DNA of 64,000 nt from CAWKEY01 sp963696315 (GTDB lineage: Bacteria; Pseudomonadota; Gammaproteobacteria; Methylococcales; Methylomonadaceae), in NCBI GenBank assembly GCA_963696315.1, contig CAVOJU010000021.1:68318-132317 (forward strand). The letters run 5' to 3'. A program made the translations under genes and the position numbers. Under the pieces are notes generated by a model. That model was not told where the DNA came from. It searched no databases and saw only the letters and a program-made list of their open reading frames with translations. Shown here in pieces: positions 29,806 to 38,781 of the stretch. Every line of letters begins with the position of its first letter. Within the stretch, counting starts at the first letter, position 1.

Positions 29806-29931
29806 TTAGGAACACGCATCAAATAACTGGCACAAGTCCGAGAAACAATTTTTTGCGTAGGTGCGGATTTATCCGCACTGTGCGAATAAATTCACACCTA
29901 CACTTGTTCAACTTATTTCGTGCACATTACT
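29806..29931 (+). repeat. 126-base direct repeat, copy 2
   Basis: Second copy of the element at 27152-27277, exactly 2654 bases away. The core GTAGGTG...CACCTAC (29873-29901 region) can fold on itself. It ends 22 bases before the rhlE start, so it may supply or alter leader sequence. Confidence 0.85.
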
Positions 29932-29953
29932 TATCTTACTACCAGGTTTTTTA

Positions 29954-31231
29954 ATGACTTTTGACCAACTCGGTTTAACCGCTGAACTCCTTAAGGCTGT
30001 AGCAGAACAGGGCTATATGACCCCTACCCCCATCCAACAACAGGCGATTCCTGTTGTGCTGGCAGGGCGTGACGTGCAGGCCGGCGCGCAAACCGGCACC
30101 GGCAAAACCGCCAGCTTCACGCTGCCGTTGTTGCAACTTCTAAATGAACAGGGCTCGCCGCAAAAACCGCGTCGAGTGCGGGCACTTATTCTAACGCCAA
30201 CGCGAGAGCTGGCCGCACAAGTCCAAGAAAGCGTGCTGACTTACGGCAAACATCTGCCAGTGTTTGCAGAAGCCATTTACGGCGGCGTCAACATCAACAT
30301 GCAGATCCGCAATCTGCGTAAAGGCTGCGACATCATCGTCGCTACGCCAGGCCGTTTGCTTGATCATGTTCATCAAAAAACTATCGATTTGTCCCATGTC
30401 GAAATACTGGTATTGGATGAAGCCGATCGCATGCTCGATATGGGCTTTATGCCCGACATGCGTAAAATCTTTGAGCGCCTACCCAAACGGCGGCAAACCC
30501 TGCTGTTTTCAGCCACTTTTTCCGAAGAACTAAAAACCCTGGCCGCATCGGTGTTGCGTAATCCGGTCGACATTGAGGTGGCACGAACAGGCACTACCGC
30601 CGACACAATTTCAGAACGCATCTACGGCATTGCTCGTGAACATAAGCGTGAATTGCTGTCGTATCTGATTGGCAGCGGTAATTGGCAACAAGTGTTGGTG
30701 TTTGTGCGCACTAAGCATGGCGCCGACCGGTTGGGCAAGCAACTGCTGACCGATGGCATCCGCACGGCCGTGCTGCATGGCGATAAAACCCAAGGCGCAC
30801 GCAACAAGGCGCTGGATTATTTCAAGACAGGGCAAGTGGCCGTGTTGGTCGCCACCGATATCGCCGCGCGCGGCCTGGATATCGACCAGTTGCCGCACGT
30901 CGTTAATTTTGATTTGCCGCAGGTGGCTGAAGATTACGTCCACCGGATTGGCCGTACCGGCCGTGCCGGTTTAAAAGGCGAAGCGCTGTCTTTGGTCTGT
31001 CCTGAAGAAGCCTATTTACTGGCCGAAATTGAAAAATTGTTGCGGCGGCAAATTCCGCGCGTTGCCGACACCGGCTATGAACCGGTTTCGTTAAGAGTAA
31101 CTGACGCACCTAAAAAAAGCGCTCCCCACAAAACTACCGGTAAAAAAGATTACCGCCACCAAAAACCTACTGCGCGTGGCCGCGCCAAAACGGGTGGCAA
31201 ACCCAGTGAACCCAGAAACAGACGAAAATAA
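29954..31231 (+). CDS. rhlE: DEAD-box RNA helicase RhlE
   Basis: A 425-residue helicase. ATG 29954 gives MTFDQLGLTAELLKAV, the expected N-terminus, so the longer open frame upstream is ignored. Motifs in order: Q motif PTPIQQQAIP, I AQTGTGKT, Ia PTRELA, Ib TPGRLLD, II DEAD, III SAT, IV VFVRTK, V ARGLDID, VI HRIGRTGRAG. The C-terminal tail is basic (Lys/Arg/Pro-rich), typical of RNA-binding extensions of RhlE. It acts in RNA remodelling, ribosome assembly or mRNA decay, often in the cold. The upstream 212 bases are mostly the second 126-base repeat. Confidence 0.9.
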   Translation: MTFDQLGLTAELLKAVAEQGYMTPTPIQQQAIPVVLAGRDVQAGAQTGTGKTASFTLPLLQLLNEQGSPQKPRRVRALILTPTRELAAQVQESVLTYGKHLPVFAEAIYGGVNINMQIRNLRKGCDIIVATPGRLLDHVHQKTIDLSHVEILVLDEADRMLDMGFMPDMRKIFERLPKRRQTLLFSATFSEELKTLAASVLRNPVDIEVARTGTTADTISERIYGIAREHKRELLSYLIGSGNWQQVLVFVRTKHGADRLGKQLLTDGIRTAVLHGDKTQGARNKALDYFKTGQVAVLVATDIAARGLDIDQLPHVVNFDLPQVAEDYVHRIGRTGRAGLKGEALSLVCPEEAYLLAEIEKLLRRQIPRVADTGYEPVSLRVTDAPKKSAPHKTTGKKDYRHQKPTARGRAKTGGKPSEPRNRRK

Positions 31232-31439
31232 CGCGTAACGAGGAAAGCGGGTCAGTTTTTCGTGTTCGCGCGCGATTCGCGCACAAAAAAAGGGAAAGCA
31301 CGTGCTTATCTGCTTTGATTTGGTGCGTATAACAATAAACATCATTCTGAAAAGAGTTGTGCATTTAGCTACAGTGCATTGATAAAACTGGATTATTTCT
31401 TTGAATGCGGACGAACACTAAAACTGGCATCATCTATGC

Positions 31440-31546
31440 TTATATTATTGTAAGCGCAACGTGTTGCGTGATTGTCTCCTCCTTGATGAAGTTGTTTGAC
31501 TATTAGTGCTCAAGCGCCTTGGCCTCTGGTTAAGGCGCTTTTTTTT
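31440..31546 (+). ncRNA. Candidate small RNA with intrinsic terminator
   Basis: The gap 31232-31580 holds a TATTAT box near 31442, an inverted repeat CGCAAC/GTTGCG near 31458, and a strong terminator (31512-31546) without an open frame between. This layout would yield a transcript of about 90 bases. No known family was recognised, so it is a candidate only. Confidence 0.3.
31512..31546 (+). terminator. Rho-independent terminator
   Basis: A 9-base stem AAGCGCCTT (31512-31520) pairs with AAGGCGCTT (31532-31540), with an 11-base loop, and runs into eight T. It lies 35 bases past the end of pncC, which reads the other way, and 280 bases past rhlE. Confidence 0.8.
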
Positions 31547-31580
31547 GCTCTAAAAAATAACGCGTTGCTGGCGGCATTAT

Positions 31581-32054
31581 TCATAGCAATTCAGCAAGTG
31601 CCGCCTTAACCGTTAGTGCGCGTATGTGATGACGGCTGCCTGTGAATTGCTGTCTTATTATCCGGCACTCCTGGTTTTTCCATTGCCAAGCCATATAAAC
31701 AGTCCCTACCGGCTTCTCAAGCGTTCCGCCCTCGGGCCCGGCTATGCCGGTCACGGCAATCGCGCAATCCGCATCGCTATTGGCTAATGCACCCTCAACC
31801 ATTTCCTTGACAACTTCTGCACTGACTGCGCCATAACGCTGCAAAGTTGCCTCGTTCACGCCCAACATCTGCATTTTTGCGGCATTGCTGTAGGTCACAA
31901 AGCCACGGTCGAACCAGGCAGAACTGCCGGAAACTTCGGTAATAACCTGCGCAATCCAGCCTCCGGTACAGGATTCGGCAGTCGCTATTTTTTTTTGCTT
32001 TGCTTTCAGCTGTTGACCCAAGCGTTCAGCCAGTTCAAATAATTGCTTATCCAT
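31581..32054 (-). CDS. pncC: Nicotinamide-nucleotide amidase (CinA C-terminal family)
   Basis: A 157-residue protein of the stand-alone CinA C-terminal type, which deamidates nicotinamide mononucleotide to nicotinic acid mononucleotide in NAD salvage. Motifs seen: KIATAESCTGGWIAQVIT with the catalytic Ser, FVTYSNAAKMQMLGV, GAVSAEVVKEMVEGAL and AVTGIAGPEGGT. ATG 32054 (MDKQLFELAERL) was chosen over an upstream start because the family begins there. In many gammaproteobacteria it lies near recA or mutS; here mutS is 6.7 kb away with a defence island between. Confidence 0.9.
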   Translation of the reverse strand: MDKQLFELAERLGQQLKAKQKKIATAESCTGGWIAQVITEVSGSSAWFDRGFVTYSNAAKMQMLGVNEATLQRYGAVSAEVVKEMVEGALANSDADCAIAVTGIAGPEGGTLEKPVGTVYMAWQWKNQECRIIRQQFTGSRHHIRALTVKAALAELL

Positions 32055-32352
32055 GATGTTGCCATATCCGACTTCAGATAAAATACCAAAATGAGTATAA
32101 AGCAAAATTCAGCCGGCCCGCACCCCGATGAAACAGGGGCCAATATTTTTCACTTTCGACATCCGATTTTTATCGGGATCAGAATTTGTAGTTAAAGTAG
32201 AATGGGCCGTTCAATATTTTGGCAAACAGACCGCTTAGATGCTCACAATGGATTGATAAGAAGCCTCTAAAATATTGAGACACGCGCGGCCTGACGCTGC
32301 CAAAAGTATATTAAAACTGTTTTTTCCACTCGCCATTACGCTTATCTCTGAA

Positions 32353-32406
32353 TTGAATACAAAAATATATTTAGATTACGCCGCAACCACACCGGCTGCC
32401 CCAGAA
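32353..32406 (+). pseudogene. N-terminal stub of a cysteine desulfurase
   Basis: From TTG 32353 the frame reads LNTKIYLDYAATTPAAPE, which is the characteristic N-terminus of class V aminotransferase cysteine desulfurases (IscS, NifS, DndA types). After about 18 residues the similarity ends, a few bases before the stop of the convergent Uma2-like gene. The frame then runs through that gene without meaning. The stub is short, so the call depends on the strength of the YLDYAATTP motif. The 247 bases before it hold nothing recognised. Confidence 0.5.
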
Positions 32407-32413
32407 GGGAGAG

Positions 32414-32990
32414 TTAGTGCTCCGTTTTGCCGCTCAAAAATTCAATCATATCTTCGTTATGAACCCGATAATAGATTTCTTCTACCGGCAAAGTGAGACA
32501 AATTGATTCAAACGTGATTTCATCCCCTAAAAAATAATGTCTCGGTAACCAGGCTTCACTCCTCCGTATTACCTGAATATCGACATAATCCTGCTCGACC
32601 AACACATACTCTTGCAAACTGGGTATATTTATATAAGACAGCAATTTAACGGTTTCATCGGTTTTGCGCGTCGCCTTGGACAGCACTTCAATAATAATGA
32701 CGGGCGATTCCGTGTAATAAGGCTGAGACTCATCGAAATGACAATCGACGATCACGTCAGGATAAAAATAGTTTGATCCCACTTTTACCTTCATGTCCGA
32801 ACCGAACGGTTCACAAGTCGAACCATCCAAATGATTACCAAATTTCCTGTAAATATTTCCAGCGATTCGTTCATGATTTGCGCTTGCCCCAGCCATTGCA
32901 TAGACACAACCATCAATCAGCTCATGCTTTACGTTCGCTAATTAATTCGCCTTGCAAATAGTCTTCTTCGCTTATGGAAACTGTATTCAT
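32414..32990 (-). pseudogene. Uma2 family endonuclease, frameshifted near the N-terminus
   Basis: ATG 32990 gives MNTVSISEEDYLQGELISER and then runs into a stop. A one-base change near 32925-32930 joins this to KHELIDGCVYAMAGASANHE, the normal continuation. The rest has the PD-(D/E)XK-like core of Uma2/DUF820: SDMKVKVGSNYFYPDVIVDC with the Asp, and PVIIIEVLSKATRKTDE with the ExLS motif. The end is VHNEDMIEFLSGK. The family is widespread and of unclear role, possibly transposon- or defence-linked. Confidence 0.75.
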
Positions 32991-33062
32991 TGGCTTCGAC
33001 ACGAGATGTTAACGCTGTGTGGCCTCAAAGACTGGACAATAGCATAGGGAGATTGCACAAAC

Positions 33063-35976
33063 CTAATCACAATTTTCCAGGTCATCCAAATCAATTACGC
33101 CTTTAAGTCTTGCGAAAGTCCGCATTTCTTCGGTTGCCAGCATGGGCTGATAGTCCGGGTTATTGGCGATCAGCTCATAATTGCCCGGTCCCAGTTTTCG
33201 AACATATCGTAATAAATACTGATCATCCCCAGACACATCTTGCCTTTCTATCGCCACGATCTGATTGCTGATACTACCTGCATGATCCGGTGTAATCGCT
33301 TCGAGCAAAAGACAGTCGCCATCTTTGATCGGATTTTTGCCGCCATCCATGGAATTGCCGGATGCATGTGCAATAAAATGCCGTTCCCCATCCAGATGAC
33401 CATAATGCTCCGGTAATCCTATCTTGCGGACAATCTCTTCATCGTGTTGGCTGGATTTGAAATGGCCGCAGGCGATTTTCAAATCCGGAAAGTAAGGAAT
33501 GCTCTGTTTTCTGGCCTTATCGATGCTAATGACATTGGCTTTAGGCGTGGTTTGAATTTGCTGGTTTTTTTGCAGCCTTTCTTCGTATTGCATATATCGG
33601 TAATCGATCAATTCCCCGGCAAGTGCCAGAAAGATGTCGATTTCGTTTTCCGCAATATCGCCTTGGAAAATGAATCGGTCATTTTCGACTTTGAAGAAAG
33701 CCTGACTGGCATCCCTCATATTACCGCCCGTCCAGGCATTGATGGGATTGCTTTTCCAATGACTATGCCATGCATTGATGGCACTGCCTTCCAATAGATC
33801 GGATTTTTTGAAACGCTCGGGTAAATCCGCGATCAATGCCCGGCGACGGCGAATGATATCGAAACTTCTGGTAGCCAATGCCTGGGTATCGACCGCCTTT
33901 TGGAAGCCATCGAACTCCATTAGTGCTTCCAAAAGCACGATTTTGTAAGACTTGGTTAAATTAGTGGTTTCAAGTTCTTTGAAAAAGTTTTCAAAGCGCT
34001 GCAAGCATTGGCTTTCTTTGGTTGATAGGTCTTGCTCGGTGTCAATATAAGTTAGCCACTGATCATGATGCTGACGAATAATTTGCAGATCTCCACCGGC
34101 TTCATAAAACTCCGCTAATGTCGGCCGGCGTTGTTTTGATTCTTTCAGCGAACGATAAAGCTCTTCTTGAGTATCTAGGTTTGTGGCAATCAATTTCGCC
34201 AGAAAATCGACGGACTCAAGGTCGAAGTTAACGAAACAACCTTTCGGAAGTTTTAACGTGCCTGCTCGAACGCTTTTGATGAATTCGCTACGCTCTTTTT
34301 TTGAAGCCCCGATATTGAACAAGGCTTCCGGCTTGCGGAAGAAACTAATGTGATTACCGATAAAATCCAACACCACCAGTTTTTCTTTCTGGGAATGAGT
34401 CCTGATGCCTCGCCCCAATTGCTGCAGAAAAATGATTTTAGAATCGGTTGGCCTTAACATTAAGACCGTGTCGATGGCAGGCAAATCAACGCCTTCATTG
34501 AACAAGTCGACGGAAAAAATGATGTCGATTTCGGCTTGCTCTAATTTTGATAGTGCGTCATTGCGGCGGATATTGGAGTCGCTATGTACGGAAACGGCTT
34601 TATAACCGTGATTTCGAAAATAGTCAGCCATGTAATCGGCGTGTTTTTTGGAAATACAAAACGCCAATGTCCTGCTTTGCTTTAATTCTTTCCAGCGTTT
34701 TAACGCGTGCTTGGCGCGCGCCGTTAGTCGCCAATTTATTCTGCAACTGCTCGGGATCAAACTTGCCGTTGCGCCAGGGTATGCTTTGATAATCGACCTC
34801 CTGATCGGCTATTCCGTAATAACTAAAAGGCGACAACAGACCGGAATTGATGCCGTCAAACATATCGCGGCAATAAACCAGATTGTCGTCGCAAAGCGAC
34901 AAAATATCAGCCTGATCAGTACGTTCCGGCGTTGCCGTCAAGCCTAATAAAAACCGCGGACTAAAATGAAACAGTAATTGCCGATACGTGGGGGCGGATG
35001 CATGATGAAATTCATCTACGATGATGTAATCAAAATGATCGGCCGGGAATTTATGCAAATGGTTCGTTTTGCCCAAAGTCTGGATCGAGGCAAACAACAT
35101 ATCCGCGTCAAGTTGATGTTCCAATCCGCTATAACGAGCCACCTTATCTTCGGGGCGTATGCGAACAAAGGTATATTCAGCCTGCGTCAGAATTTCTTCC
35201 CGATGGGCAACAAATAACACTTTTTCACTGGCTAGCTGCACACTATCAAACGCAGCCAACCAGGTTTTTCCGAGTCCTGTCGCCATGACAACCAGTCCGC
35301 GTTTATAACCATCATCACGCGTCTGTTTCAGGGCTTGCAGTGCCGCCTTCTGAATAGCGTTGGGTTCTGGCGGCAAAAACTGCTCTTCTAGCTCTAATTC
35401 AGGAAACAGGAAGACAGGCCGCCGATTGTCGAACCTTTTTTGATAGGCCTCTATCCAGTCGTTAGATAAACGCTTGGTATTTTGATGGTGAAAGATGTGT
35501 TCGAATTTACCGCAAATTTCTTCAAATCGGGCCGGGTTTTCTTTCAACGCTACTCTCAAATTCCACTCCAACCCCTGATTTAATGCGGAACTCGAAATAT
35601 TACTGGAACCGACATAAGTATGCCCATCTTGCTTTCCATGTTCGTCAGAGAAAATGAAAATATACGCTTTCATGTGAAAGCTTTGTCCACTATCTGTCTC
35701 GAACACCCGGATATCGGCGCCGGACTCTTGTAGCAATAACAAATGGCGTAATGCGACCGGCTCAGTCACATTCAAATAATCCCCGGTCAAAATACGCATT
35801 TCAACGCCCCGATCCAGCGCATCTATCAGGGCATCGAGTATCAACCGTAAACCACTTTGCCGTATGAAAGACACCGTAATATCGATTCTTTTGGCTGAAT
35901 TGATGTCACTGATTAGCTTTGGCCGAAAGGGATCTTCGCCGCCCGTGATCAAATGTTGAAGGTTGCTAGCCGTCAT
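33063..35976 (-). pseudogene. PLD-nuclease/DEAD-like helicase/S24-type fusion, one frameshift
   Basis: From ATG 35976: residues 1-170 form a phospholipase D-like domain (SFHMKAYIFIF with HxK, VGSSNISSSAL). Next is a superfamily 2 helicase: VVMATGLGKTWLAAFDSVQ (motif I), VDEFHHA (DEFH, motif II), GLTATPER (III). Near 34715-34735 the frame changes, then LAFCISKKHADYMADYF, FSVDLFNEGVDLPAIDTVLM and QQLGRGIRTH (VI). The C-terminal region resembles DUF3427 proteins and ends in an S24/LexA-like fold (ASGNSMDGG, KDGDCLLLEAI). Where relatives have a catalytic Lys I see QYLLRYVRK, so the peptidase may be inactive. Rebuilt length is near 970 residues. Its start overlaps the methyltransferase stop by 4 bases (ATGA). 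Likely a DNA-repair or phage-defence enzyme. Confidence 0.75.
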
Positions 35977-36584
35977 TTAACCTGCTTTTTTGCGAAAACA
36001 TTCAACCAGGTCTGGAAGCCACTTCTTAAGGGTTTTGATTCGGTGAACATTTCGACTAAATGCAAATCTGAATGCGCTGCGAGCATGACAGACATATCGG
36101 CTTCAGTGTAATCATTAAAAAAACGGCCTCGTTCATCAATGCGCTCACCTTCTCCATACTTAAATGACAAATAGATAATGCCATTAGGTTTCAGCGCCTT
36201 GGTCATTCTTTGCATAACGGCACCCATTTCCGATTTTGGGCAATGCAACAGGCTGGCACAGGCCCAAATACCATCGAAGGCATTTGAATAATCGAGTTTT
36301 TGAAAAGACAGGACTTCAACCTTTTTCCCAATAAATTCACCGGCGCGTTTTGCAATTTTTTGAGACGCATCAACAGGCGTCACTAAATAACCCTGGTCGA
36401 TAAAAAATCGGCTATCACGACCTGAACCGCACCCCAAATCTAAAATGTGGCCGTCTTGAGGAATATGATTTAAAAAAAAATTCCGAATGTTTGAAACATC
36501 CAAACCAGCGGTCTCCGCAACATATTGTTCCGCATGGGCGTTATAAAAATCTATGGTTTGGTCAGGTCGTTTTCCCTCGTTCAA
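35973..36584 (-). CDS. Class I SAM-dependent methyltransferase
   Basis: A 203-residue methyltransferase starting MNEGKRPDQTIDFYNAHAEQ. SAM-binding motif I is HILDLGCGSGRDSRFFIDQG, with the acidic residue in PVDASQKIA (motif II). Later motifs are FDGIWACASLLHCPKSE and LKPNGIIYLSFKYGEGE. It looks like the small TehB/SAM enzymes acting on small molecules or proteins; nothing shows DNA specificity (no NPPY or IPC motif). It is the first gene of a two-gene operon with the PLD-helicase, with ATGA overlap, so the two products are probably made together and may act in one pathway. Confidence 0.8.
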   Translation of the reverse strand: MNEGKRPDQTIDFYNAHAEQYVAETAGLDVSNIRNFFLNHIPQDGHILDLGCGSGRDSRFFIDQGYLVTPVDASQKIAKRAGEFIGKKVEVLSFQKLDYSNAFDGIWACASLLHCPKSEMGAVMQRMTKALKPNGIIYLSFKYGEGERIDERGRFFNDYTEADMSVMLAAHSDLHLVEMFTESKPLRSGFQTWLNVFAKKQVK

Positions 36585-36785
36585 AGTAGCTTCTCCTTAA
36601 TAAACTATGCTGCCCTTTGCAAATGAACACCAATGATACAAAACAGTAAGCTCGGAGTTTTCATTTATGATGCCTATCAATTGCCAATGCCTCGCGGCAT
36701 CTGTCTGCGGACAACCCAAGCAAATGTCTTACTTTATCTCTGTTCGCTCATAATCATTGATCTCTAAAATACTAAAAGTAAACTG

Positions 36786-37253
36786 CTACGGCTTATGGAT
36801 ATAAGGGGCAATGAATACTCTCACCTTTTCGAGCACATCAAGCAGTTGTGCCGCCAGTTCAAATGCCTTATTTAATATTTCCGCTTGCAATTCCGGATCA
36901 TCGGGATAGTCATGCGAGAAGGCATTTCTAACTTCTCGCATCAACAGCCAATCATCGGCAGAAGTAATGGCGCCTATTTTCTCTAACCGGTAAAGTTTAT
37001 CGATAAAGGCTTTTAAATCGCCTGGTTCTTTGGTGAGTTCGAGCACGGCGGGGAATAATTTTGCCCCCATTAAATCTTGCAATTTACCAAAACGGGTTGA
37101 AAATTGGTCGAGTATGGCAAGTTCGACATGAGTTAAGTGCGATAATTTATTCGCAGAAAAAGGCAAATGAGATTGTAACTCTACCATCGCCCACTGTAGA
37201 CGATCGGCATGTCGGTCGCATATTTTCAATACTTCCGTAATCGTTTCCGTCAT
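36786..37253 (-). CDS. HEPN domain toxin (HepT-like)
   Basis: A 155-residue all-helical protein. The HEPN RNase motif is visible as REVRNAFSHDYPDDPE (Rx4HxY). Its start codon overlaps the stop of the upstream nucleotidyltransferase by 4 bases. In HepT/MntA pairs the HEPN protein is an RNase toxin and the MNT protein AMPylates it near the conserved Tyr to silence it. The residues needed for both are present. The longer-than-usual N-terminal half (40 residues with HLPFSANKLSHL) suggests the larger HepT-like subgroup. The 200 bases downstream hold nothing recognised. Confidence 0.75.
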   Translation of the reverse strand: MTETITEVLKICDRHADRLQWAMVELQSHLPFSANKLSHLTHVELAILDQFSTRFGKLQDLMGAKLFPAVLELTKEPGDLKAFIDKLYRLEKIGAITSADDWLLMREVRNAFSHDYPDDPELQAEILNKAFELAAQLLDVLEKVRVFIAPYIHKP

Positions 37254-37558
37254 TGCAATAACACTCCTGTTTGCCTTGCGATCCGATATATCGGCAAATC
37301 AAGCGATTGTCCGGCTCTACGCAAAACGACATCGATCTTTTGCTCACCGATTTTTTTATGACATTCGCGTAAGAACTGCAACTTAGCCGTTATTAGGCTA
37401 GCGGCATCTTGGCTTTGCGATTCGATATAGAGGTCGATATCTCCCCCTTTGCTCTCATCGTCTACTCTGGAGCCAAATAACCACACATGGGCATCCGCGC
37501 CAAAGTATTTTGAGGCGCTTTCACAGATGACTTGTTTTTGAATGTGTGTCAATCGCAT
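37250..37558 (-). CDS. MNT-type nucleotidyltransferase antitoxin
   Basis: A 102-residue minimal nucleotidyltransferase. The active site is VWLFGSRVDDESKGGDIDLY, with GSR and DxD at the right spacing, and a third Asp in KIDVVLRR. It precedes the HEPN gene with a 4-base overlap, the usual antitoxin-first order of MntA/HepT operons. It would transfer AMP from ATP to the HEPN partner. ATG 37558 is the only sensible start. Confidence 0.78.
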   Translation of the reverse strand: MRLTHIQKQVICESASKYFGADAHVWLFGSRVDDESKGGDIDLYIESQSQDAASLITAKLQFLRECHKKIGEQKIDVVLRRAGQSLDLPIYRIARQTGVLLQ

Positions 37559-37647
37559 GGTTCTATTTAACTCATTTCGCTACGCAAATATACGCCTTAA
37601 TAAAATTATTTCGTTCATTTGCGATCACCTGAAGATCACTTTTAACA

Positions 37648-38004
37648 TTAACTTTTCTCAGACAATTCTCTCATTAATCTCGAAAGAATGGCATGCTTTA
37701 GAGATTTGTCCGCTTTATCCAATTTCAGTTCAGCAATCTTGGCATCGGCTTGCTGTTTCAACTCATCGGTCACATAGGCGATCTGACTAAACTCGCCGTG
37801 CTCACTGACGACTCGAATCAACGTTGCCTGGCTGCCAACATCGGCTTTTTGTTGTTCGGCGTGTACGCGCGCCAATTCTTTTAATCGCTCACTTAACTCC
37901 CGGAGTCGATTGTCGGCATGAGTGATATTGTTAGGTTTCCATTTATCCGGCGGTGCTTTACCTAAAAAAGCAGCAACCGATTCCAGTCAGCCTTGGTCGG
38001 CATC
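37648..38004 (-). pseudogene. C-terminal fragment of a larger unidentified protein
   Basis: The minus-strand frame reads QNDQDADQG, a TGA stop at 37987, then LESVAAFLGKAPPDKWKPNN and a helical tail with RLRELSERLKELARVHAEQQ, TLIRVVSEHGEFSQIAYVTD, ending LSRLMRELSEKS. The tail has the look of the C-terminus of a large ATPase from a defence cluster, but I cannot name the family. No start or ribosome site exists, and it directly follows the broken DUF4007 gene, so a deletion has probably joined two neighbouring genes. The TGA likely replaces TGG. Confidence 0.5.
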
Positions 38005-38448
38005 CTGGTCGTTCTGTAAATTCGATCAGCACGTTTGCCGCTTCGTCAATCGTAAATTCAGCTTTGTGGAAACAACTAAAAACCAGAATCAGACTGTCGC
38101 CAATTCAGCATTCGAGCATAATAGTCAATGAATTAGCCAAGGTATTGCTTCATCCTCAAGATAAGGATCCCAACCTTGGTCTGAAAAAATTGCTTCCCCG
38201 ATTTTTGTGGTTTGTAATCCATCCTGGTTCGTTTCTAACATTTGCGTTGCGCGCAGCCAATAACGTATTGAGTTCACCATGTTTTTCCCGACACCTAGCC
38301 GGACAGTGGCTTCATCGGAATTAAATACCCCGCTATCGTGTTGAAACGCTTGAAAACCTTTTGTCAACCAGCCATAGCGAAGAGAGAAAGTTTCATGGCG
38401 ACCAAAAGTCGCTTTATTTGGAGTAAGAGGTTTAATTAAGCTATCCAT
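38005..38448 (-). pseudogene. DUF4007 family protein, truncated with nonsense mutations
   Basis: ATG 38448 gives MDSLIKPLTPNKATFGRHET, FSLRYGWLTKGFQAF and ATVRLGVGKNMVNSIRYWLR, the N-terminal pattern of DUF4007. After AIPWLIH the frame meets TGA at 38125 and again at 38089. Reading each TGA as Trp restores a family-like WLIHWLLCSNAELATV. A frameshift then leads to FHKAEFTIDEAANVLIEF before similarity ends near 38005. DUF4007 proteins are, as I recall, part of phosphorothioation-linked Ssp-type loci, encoded next to an ATPase, a PAPS-reductase-like protein and a cysteine desulfurase. At about 150 codons the gene is half the usual size. Confidence 0.65.
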
Positions 38449-38781
38449 GTAGAAAAGAAAATTCAATTTTATAAGCAAACGGCATTCTACACATTTAATC
38501 AATAAATTTCTTACATTCAACTTATAAGTGCAATCGTAAATATTCGGATTTGAAAAGGGCTAGCTGCTATAGTTTCATGCTATTTTGAATCCGTCTAAAG
38601 TCGAAAAAGCACATGAGAAGCTAATTAGCGTAGCTTTTGCTATTTTCATAATTAATCGGCGTAGTGTTTATAAATTCTCATAAAATGTTACGCCAATTTA
38701 CAAAAAATTGGCCAGCTTTAATAAGGTATTGTTACTCGACAAGAAATCTATAAAAAGGGCAATAATTCAAGTAATTTCAAA

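Noticed and set aside
37987..38127. TGA read as tryptophan
   Set aside because: TGA ends many intact genes here (for example cdsA, the methyltransferase and the SUMF1-fold gene), so a changed code does not fit; nonsense mutation does.
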